Source of the DNA: Bacteroidales bacterium
Lineage (GTDB): Bacteria; Bacteroidota; Bacteroidia; Bacteroidales; UBA7960
DNA length: 10,449 nucleotides
Direction of reading: 5' to 3'
Assembly: GCA_003451785.1 (NCBI GenBank)
Contig: DMJL01000036.1
Coordinates: 1 to 10,449, forward strand
Shown here: positions 5,893 to 10,449 of the stretch, piece after piece
Numbering within the stretch: the stretch's first letter is position 1
Layout of the letters: each line of letters starts with the position of its first letter
The notes under the pieces: model-generated
Seen by the model: only the letters and a program-made list of their open reading frames with translations
Databases searched by the model: none
Told to the model about the DNA's origin: nothing
Translations under genes and position numbers: made by a program

Positions 5893-6762
5893 ATGAAGAT
5901 ATCAGGTTTTACCATCATCAGAAATGCCATAATCAACGACTACCCAATTGTGGAGGCTATCAAATCAGTGCTTCCTTTGGTGGATGAAATGGTGGTTTTG
6001 GTGGGCGACTCAGAAGATGCCACCGAAGATTTAATTCGAAGTATTGGCGACCCCAAAATCCGTATCCATCACTCAATATGGGATTTGTCGTTGCGCACTG
6101 GCGGTAGGGTGCTTGCTGTGGAAACCAACAAATCCTTTCAGCTTATTTCGCCCGATAGCACTTGGGCTTTCTACATTCAGGCAGATGAGGCGGTTCACGA
6201 AAAGTATTACGATGCCATTAAAAAAGCCTGTATTCAATACAAAGACGATCTCAGAGTAGATGGATTGCTGTTCAAATATTTGCACTTTTATGGCACCTAC
6301 GATTATGTAGGAGATAGTCGCAAATGGTATCTCAACGAAGTAAGAATTATCCGCAATAAAAGTTCCATTTCTTCTTATCGCGATGCACAGGGCTTTCGCA
6401 TTGGCAACGAAAAAATTGCCGTGAAACGCATAGATGCAAGTATCTACCACTACGGTTGGGTGAAAAATCCCCAACTCATGAAAGACAAGCAGAAGAATGT
6501 CGGTCAATTCTGGTTCGACGATGGCTCGTTGCAACAATATGTAAAGGAAGTAGAATTTTTCGATTATAGTGGGTTCGATTCGCTTTGCAAATTCTCAGGA
6601 ACACACCCAAAAGTTATGGCAGAGCGAATTGCACTAAAAAACTGGGAAGTACAGGTGGATTTATCCAAGAAACGATTAAGTGCAAAAGATAGGTTGCTCT
6701 ATAAGTTTGAGAAACTCACTGGAATTCGTCCTTTTGAGTTCAGAAACTATAAGATTATTTAG
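5893..6762 (+). CDS. GT-A fold (family 2-like) glycosyltransferase
   Basis: A 289-residue cytosolic protein. The N-terminus KISGFTIIRNAIINDYPIVEAI followed by DEMVVLVGDSEDATEDLI (31-48) is the beginning of a GT2-type Rossmann-like fold, with strand, helix and the VGDSEDAT turn expected to hold the nucleotide. The metal-site region reads WAFYIQADEAVHEKY (91-105), where Q-A-D-E replaces the usual D-x-D. The rest (GLLFKYLHFYGTYDYVG, then RIIRNK, then YHYGWVKNP) matches a Bacteroidota subfamily as I remember it. It probably transfers a sugar from a nucleotide donor during surface glycan or lipopolysaccharide synthesis; donor and acceptor are unknown. It appears to be its own unit, with a promoter candidate about 110 bases upstream and no gene overlapping it. 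No clear terminator follows before the tup operon 105 bases later, so read-through is possible. Confidence 0.83.
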   Translation: MKISGFTIIRNAIINDYPIVEAIKSVLPLVDEMVVLVGDSEDATEDLIRSIGDPKIRIHHSIWDLSLRTGGRVLAVETNKSFQLISPDSTWAFYIQADEAVHEKYYDAIKKACIQYKDDLRVDGLLFKYLHFYGTYDYVGDSRKWYLNEVRIIRNKSSISSYRDAQGFRIGNEKIAVKRIDASIYHYGWVKNPQLMKDKQKNVGQFWFDDGSLQQYVKEVEFFDYSGFDSLCKFSGTHPKVMAERIALKNWEVQVDLSKKRLSAKDRLLYKFEKLTGIRPFEFRNYKII

Positions 6763-6867
6763 CCTGTTTTTTTATGGGTGGCGGTTAATGTTTCTTTTGG
6801 CGTAGGAATTAGACTGCAAGATGATTAATTATGAATGGAGTTTAGTTTTAAGGAAAATTTTTAGATC

Positions 6868-7764
6868 ATGATTAGAACGCAATTTTTGGTTAGACTTTTC
6901 ATTTTCATATTAGCAGGTTTTACTTGGATTTCGTGTGCGCCACGCCAACAGCCCACAGGAGTAGCTACTCCAGCGAATCCTGATGTGATTCTTGCATCTA
7001 CTACAAGTGCCAACGATACGGGCTTGCTCGATACGCTGATTGTAATATTTGAGCAACAAACAGGCTATCGTGTAAAGATAATCTCGGTAGGTACCGGAGC
7101 CGCATTGGAGCTTGGTCGAAGGGGAGAAGCAGATGTTATGTTGGTACATGCGCCTCAGGCCGAGAAAGATATGGTAGCAGCGGGTTATGCTATGAATCGA
7201 ACCTTTTTGATGGTAAACGATTTTGTAATCGCTGGTCCCGAAAACGACCCTGCCGGTATCAAGGGCATGGCTTCGCCGGTAGAAGCCCTTACACGCATTT
7301 CTCGCCAAAGAGCACGGTTTGTGTCTAGAGGCGATGACTCTGGCACCCACAAAGTAGAAATGGCATTCTGGCAGCAGGCAGGTATAGCTCCATCGGGCGC
7401 ATGGTACATAGAGTCGGGTTCCGGTATGGGTGCCACCCTGCGTATGGCCCACGAAAAACAAGCATATTTGCTTACCGATAGGGGTACTTTCTTGGTGCAT
7501 AATGATCGCAATAAAGGCATGTCTGTTCTAACAGAAGGTGCCCCTGAATTGCTAAATCCCTACCACATGCTGCTGGTAAATCCTGAAAAATACCCTGCTG
7601 TGAATGCAGATGGCGCTAGGGCGTTTATTGAGTTTATGACATCTCAGCAAACCCAGGAGTTTATTTGCACCTTTGGTGTGGACCGTTTCGGACAGCCACT
7701 TTTCTATAACGCCACTAGCCATAAAGCAGCCATGCTGCCCGAAGGAATTGTAGCCGAAAACTAA
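6868..7764 (+). CDS. tupA: Tungstate ABC transporter, substrate-binding lipoprotein TupA
   Basis: A 298-residue periplasmic binding protein that captures tungstate (family members bind it far better than molybdate) and delivers it to TupBC. Residues 1-22 form a signal sequence ending in WISC, with Cys23 the likely lipidated residue; the -3 position is Trp, not the standard Leu, which is somewhat unusual. Family motifs in order: ILASTTSANDTGLLD (41-55), SVGTGAALELG (73-83), ADVMLVHAPQAEK (88-100), FVSRGDDSGTHKVE (151-164), SGSGMGATLRMA (183-194), LTDRGTF (202-208), LLNPYHMLLVNP (228-239). Thr and Ser of STTS, the SRGDDSGTH loop and the TDRGT loop are those expected at the oxyanion site. The length is usual. 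Its stop overlaps the start of tupB by one base. No Mo or W cofactor riboswitch could be recognised in the 105 bases upstream. The start is ATG 6868, with AAGGAA 12 bases before it. Confidence 0.95.
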   Translation: MIRTQFLVRLFIFILAGFTWISCAPRQQPTGVATPANPDVILASTTSANDTGLLDTLIVIFEQQTGYRVKIISVGTGAALELGRRGEADVMLVHAPQAEKDMVAAGYAMNRTFLMVNDFVIAGPENDPAGIKGMASPVEALTRISRQRARFVSRGDDSGTHKVEMAFWQQAGIAPSGAWYIESGSGMGATLRMAHEKQAYLLTDRGTFLVHNDRNKGMSVLTEGAPELLNPYHMLLVNPEKYPAVNADGARAFIEFMTSQQTQEFICTFGVDRFGQPLFYNATSHKAAMLPEGIVAEN

Positions 7765-8462
7765 TGGAACTATTTTTTGAAGGTTTATTGCAGGCGATTA
7801 GATTGCTTTTGGAAGGCAATCGAGAGGTGTTAGAAATTACATTGCTGAGTTTAAAGGTATCAGGATTGGCTACCCTTCTTAGTGTAATAATTGGTGTTCC
7901 CTTAGGGGTAGTCTTGGCATTGTCGCGCTTCTGGGGGCGAAATGCAGCTGTTGGCGTTATCAACACAGGGATGGGGCTTCCTCCCACCGTTGTAGGACTT
8001 GTGGTGAGCATCTTCTTGTGGCGAAGTGGTCCATTGGGCTTTTTAGGGCTGATGTACACTCCCACAGCCATTATTATTGCCCAGGCTTTAATAGCATTTC
8101 CTTTGGTAACAGGTTTTACTATGGCCGGGGTACAACAATTGAACTCCAATCTCAGGTTGCAAATTATTGCAATGGGTGCTTCCCGATTGCAGCTCTGGTG
8201 GTTGCTTTTGCGTGAGTCACGACTTTCGCTGTTGGCGGCAGTAATAGCCGGTTTTGGTGGGGTTTTGTCGGAAGTAGGTGCAGTGATGATGGTTGGAGGC
8301 AACATCAGAGGACAAACCCGAGTACTAACTACGGCAATCGTTATGGAAGTATCCCGAGGGCAATTTGCCCTAGCCATTGCATTGAGCATCATTTTACTTG
8401 CATTGGCCTTTGCCATCACTATGTCGCTTACCAAAATACAACAGAGAGGAAGGAGCAAGTAA
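7764..8462 (+). CDS. tupB: Tungstate ABC transporter, permease TupB
   Basis: A 232-residue inner-membrane permease of the binding-protein-dependent type, related to ModB and CysT/W. About five hydrophobic segments are seen at roughly 30-53, 61-86, 100-122, 155-178 and 203-222. GMGLPPTVVGLVVS (69-82) is typical of the molybdate/tungstate group. The cytoplasmic EAA-like loop that touches the ATPase is IAMGASRLQLWWLLLRES (135-152), followed by the conserved GFGGVLSEVGAVMMVGGN (163-180). Start and previous stop share TAATG, and its own stop shares TAATG with tupC, so the three proteins are probably made by coupled translation. No independent ribosome site precedes it. Confidence 0.94.
   Translation: MELFFEGLLQAIRLLLEGNREVLEITLLSLKVSGLATLLSVIIGVPLGVVLALSRFWGRNAAVGVINTGMGLPPTVVGLVVSIFLWRSGPLGFLGLMYTPTAIIIAQALIAFPLVTGFTMAGVQQLNSNLRLQIIAMGASRLQLWWLLLRESRLSLLAAVIAGFGGVLSEVGAVMMVGGNIRGQTRVLTTAIVMEVSRGQFALAIALSIILLALAFAITMSLTKIQQRGRSK
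8446..8455 (+). promoter_or_regulatory. Strong Shine-Dalgarno-like site inside tupB for tupC
   Basis: GAGGAAGGAG ends 6 bases before the tupC ATG at 8462. Most other genes in this window lack any such site, so it stands out. It lies in the last codons of tupB and may raise ATPase synthesis beyond simple coupling. Confidence 0.6.
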
Positions 8463-9229
8463 TGGGCGCATCAATCCAAATCAATCACATAACCGTAGTT
8501 AGAGACGGACGCACCATATTAGATGTGCCACAGCTGGATGTAGCCCCCGGACAAGTTGTAGCCGTTATTGGAGCCAATGGTGCCGGAAAAAGCACATTGC
8601 TCAAAGTGCTGGCTCACCTCATTCAACCCACGGCTGGGCAAGTACAATACAAGGGCAAATCCTTGACCAATGGAATATCGCAGCTGCTTGCCCGAAGGGA
8701 GATGGCAACCGTGTTTCAAGATAGCTTGTTGCTCACAGGTAACGCTCTTTTTAATGTAGCAATACCATGTATTCTCAGGGGCGATAGCAAGCAAACTGCT
8801 TATGAAAAAGCGCGCTATTGGTTGATGCGCATGGGAATAGAACATTTAGCAAAACAACCAGTAAAAGGTCTATCGGGTGGCGAAGCCCAAAGAGTGAGCT
8901 TAGCTCGGGCATTTGCAGTAGAACCGCAGATTTTGTTCTTGGACGAACCCTTCACATCCTTAGATGCACCTACTAAAGTTTTGTTAATGGACGAACTGGA
9001 GCTACTCATCAAAAGCTCGGGCGTTACAGCTATTTTTGTTACCCACGACTTGGAAGGAATTCCATTTTATGCTAATAGAGTACTGGTGATGAATGGCGGA
9101 TTAATAACGCATGACGATAGCATTAGGAAGCTAATCCAGAATCCATCATCGCCATTTTTAAAGGCATTTTTTAGAAATATCTTATCGGCTGTGGGCACTC
9201 AGCATCTGGAGGAATCCAAATTGGGTTGA
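8462..9229 (+). CDS. tupC: Tungstate ABC transporter, ATP-binding protein TupC
   Basis: A 255-residue ABC-type ATPase that drives tungstate import with TupB. The Walker A loop is GANGAGKST (37-45), the Q-loop glutamine is in VFQDSLLLTGNALFNV (Q86), the signature is LSGGEAQRVSLARA (137-150), Walker B is ILFLDEP (157-163), the D-loop is SLDAP (166-170), and the switch histidine is H195 in FVTHD. All catalytic residues are present, so the protein should be active. It lacks the C-terminal MOP/TOBE extension of ModC, being shorter, and this fits a Tup system. The start overlaps the tupB stop (TAATG) and has the strongest ribosome site in the window. No clear terminator is visible after its stop. 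Confidence 0.95.
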   Translation: MGASIQINHITVVRDGRTILDVPQLDVAPGQVVAVIGANGAGKSTLLKVLAHLIQPTAGQVQYKGKSLTNGISQLLARREMATVFQDSLLLTGNALFNVAIPCILRGDSKQTAYEKARYWLMRMGIEHLAKQPVKGLSGGEAQRVSLARAFAVEPQILFLDEPFTSLDAPTKVLLMDELELLIKSSGVTAIFVTHDLEGIPFYANRVLVMNGGLITHDDSIRKLIQNPSSPFLKAFFRNILSAVGTQHLEESKLG

Positions 9230-9496
9230 TGGTTCTTTGGCTGCACGCATGCAATGACCAATACCATAGCATGATAGCAATTTAAGGGATTTGTGTAAAT
9301 CAATACCGAAAACCATCACAGAGTTTAAACTTTTGGTGTGGGCTAGCGTCCAACCCCTGTGATAAATTGGCGGAGTATGGATTGTGTGTGAATTGTAATG
9401 CCACCTTCTGATGAATGTGTGGGCTTTAAATAAATTGTTGTATTTTGTGCGTACTAAGGCTTGATGCCGAATATTGTTCGTAAGACATTTACTACT
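9230..9496. other. Intergenic region after tupC
   Basis: No gene is seen in these 267 bases. The stretch carries an inverted-repeat cluster at 9315-9363. TATTTTG (9441-9447) is one base short of the TAnnTTTG -7 box and may serve the next gene, but without a clear -33 partner. No hairpin with a T-run was found, so tup transcripts may end elsewhere or by Rho. Confidence 0.5.
9315..9363. repeat. Nested inverted repeats containing GTTTAAAC and GCTAGC
   Basis: ATCACAG (9315-9321) is the reverse complement of CTGTGAT (9357-9363). Between them lie the palindrome GTTTAAAC (9323-9330), TTGG (9333-9336) with its match CCAA (9350-9353), and the palindrome GCTAGC (9342-9347). The GTTTAAAC core is shared with the 26-bp palindrome at 3904-3929. 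It looks like another intergenic palindromic element. Confidence 0.5.
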
Positions 9497-10449
9497 ATGG
9501 CTATCGTTGTCAAAGAGATTGTTACCCCCAGTGAACTGCGAGAGTTTATAAAGTTTCCAGATGACCTTTATAAAGGCGAGAAAAACTATATTCCGGCTTT
9601 GCATCGCAACCAGATGGCTACGCTATCGGCGGCAATGAATCCCGCTTTTGAATATTGCGAGGCGCGGTATTGGATGGCTTACAGAGAAAACCGACCCGTA
9701 GGGAGAATTGCTGGAATCATCAACCACAGGTACAATAAGGAGAAAGATGCCCGCCTTATGCGATTTGGTTGGCTCGATTTTATCGACGACCCAAAAGTAT
9801 TGCAATGCCTGATGCTCCAAGTTGAGCAGTGGGCCAAGGAGAAAGACCTTAGTCAGGTACATGGTCCATTGGGCTTTATGTCGTTCGATGCTTCGGGTGT
9901 GCTGGTCGAAGGGTTCGATGAGCTTCCTACATCTTTTGGGCGCTACAATTTTCCTTACTATAGCTCGATGCTCGAGGCTTTGGGATACCAAAAAGAGGTA
10001 GATTGGGTGGAATACAACATAAAAGTGCCTGCCGAGTTGCCCCCAAAACTTACTCAGGCTGCAATGCTGGTAAGCAAGAGGTATGGCGTGCGACAAATGC
10101 CATTAGCATCGAAAAAGGCACTCAAGGAATTGGCCGCACCAGTATTTAAGATGATCAATAGCAGTTATGGCGACCTTTTTGCATTCAACACCCTGAGCGA
10201 TAGACAGATAGCCAAATTAGCCAACAATTACTTCTCCATGTTGCATCCCGATTTTGTCTCCATTGTGGTGAACCATGACGATGAACCTGTAGCTTTCGGA
10301 CTTGTGATGCCCAGCTTAGCGAAGGCCCTAAAGAAGGCAAATGGAAAGCTCTACCCGTTGGGGTTCATGCGATTGCTATGGTCTTTGAGATTCAACGATA
10401 CTGTCGATATGCTGCTTATTGGAGTTCGTCCAGACTACCAAAACAAAGG
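9497..10449 (+). CDS. YghO-like GNAT-superfamily protein, 3' end beyond the window
   Basis: The frame opens at ATG 9497 and stays open for 317 codons to the window edge, so the C-terminus is missing. Family members are about 370-390 residues as I recall. Visible blocks: PDDLYKGEKNYIPAL near the N-terminus (21-35), YCEARYWMAYRENRPVGRIA (53-72), the conserved GPLGFMSFDASGVLVEGF (123-140), YNFPYYSSMLEALGYQKEVD (150-169), and a C-terminal GNAT-like part with PVAFGLVMPSL. This resembles Escherichia YghO and many Bacteroidota proteins of unknown function, annotated as N-acetyltransferases. No signal peptide or membrane helix is seen. Substrate unknown. Its upstream spacer of 267 bases separates it from tupC, so it is probably not part of the tup operon. 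Confidence 0.85.
   Translation, partial: MAIVVKEIVTPSELREFIKFPDDLYKGEKNYIPALHRNQMATLSAAMNPAFEYCEARYWMAYRENRPVGRIAGIINHRYNKEKDARLMRFGWLDFIDDPKVLQCLMLQVEQWAKEKDLSQVHGPLGFMSFDASGVLVEGFDELPTSFGRYNFPYYSSMLEALGYQKEVDWVEYNIKVPAELPPKLTQAAMLVSKRYGVRQMPLASKKALKELAAPVFKMINSSYGDLFAFNTLSDRQIAKLANNYFSMLHPDFVSIVVNHDDEPVAFGLVMPSLAKALKKANGKLYPLGFMRLLWSLRFNDTVDMLLIGVRPDYQNK

Noticed and set aside
6763..6867. Mo/W cofactor riboswitch in front of tupA
   Set aside because: Only 105 bases are available and I see no stem-loop order matching that RNA class.
7715..8458. 247-codon minus-strand open frame opposite tupB
   Set aside because: Long but antisense to the well-recognised TupB permease; its low-complexity composition (many Lys, Thr, Pro, Asn) fits the reverse of hydrophobic codons.
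9230..9300. Terminator after tupC
   Set aside because: Short GCATGC-type complementarities exist, but there is no stable stem followed by a T-run.
9623..10096. 157-codon minus-strand open frame at the right end
   Set aside because: It is a shadow of the YghO-like gene on the plus strand, which shows clear family motifs over the same bases.

Overview
The window looks like chromosomal DNA from a member of the Bacteroidota. The evidence is family resemblance (an EpsL/PglC and EpsN/PglE type glycan pair, a YghO-like acyltransferase, AbiEii-type nucleotidyltransferase), mostly absent Shine-Dalgarno sequences, several matches to the Bacteroidota -7 promoter box TAnnTTTG, and intergenic DNA full of short palindromes. 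All recognised genes lie on the plus strand. No tRNA, rRNA, CRISPR array, transposase or integrase was seen.

Layout. Positions 1-449 hold no gene but three successive stem-loops or inverted repeats. At 525-1139 is a monotopic sugar-phosphate transferase of the PglC/EpsL type, which starts a lipid-linked glycan. An A+T-rich two-gene module follows (1312-2185): a small unknown protein overlapping an AbiEii/AbiGii-like nucleotidyltransferase, probably a toxin-antitoxin or defence pair. It is followed by a C/T/A-only tandem repeat of about 9 nt period (2293-2389). At 2470-3609 an EpsN/PglE-type PLP aminotransferase resumes the glycan theme. Positions 3661-3980 are a mosaic of palindromic repeats and not a gene. 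A FemAB/GNAT-fold acyltransferase (4268-5320) ends in a clear intrinsic terminator. A 570-base gap carries a hairpin and a probable promoter, and then comes a GT2-like glycosyltransferase (5893-6762).

From 6868 to 9229 is a tightly coupled tungstate ABC transporter operon, tupA-tupB-tupC, with both junctions formed by overlapping TAATG. The window ends inside a YghO-like GNAT-family gene (9497 onward).

How they fit: the aminotransferase makes a UDP-4-amino sugar, another enzyme would N-acylate it, the PglC-like enzyme loads the sugar phosphate on undecaprenyl phosphate, and glycosyltransferases extend it. In the related pgl and eps clusters an acetyltransferase (PglD/EpsM) accompanies this pair; here none is seen and the toxin-like module lies between the two glycan genes. 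Whether the FemAB-like enzyme takes part is inference. The tup operon is a separate unit that supplies tungstate for tungsten (or molybdenum) cofactor enzymes encoded elsewhere.
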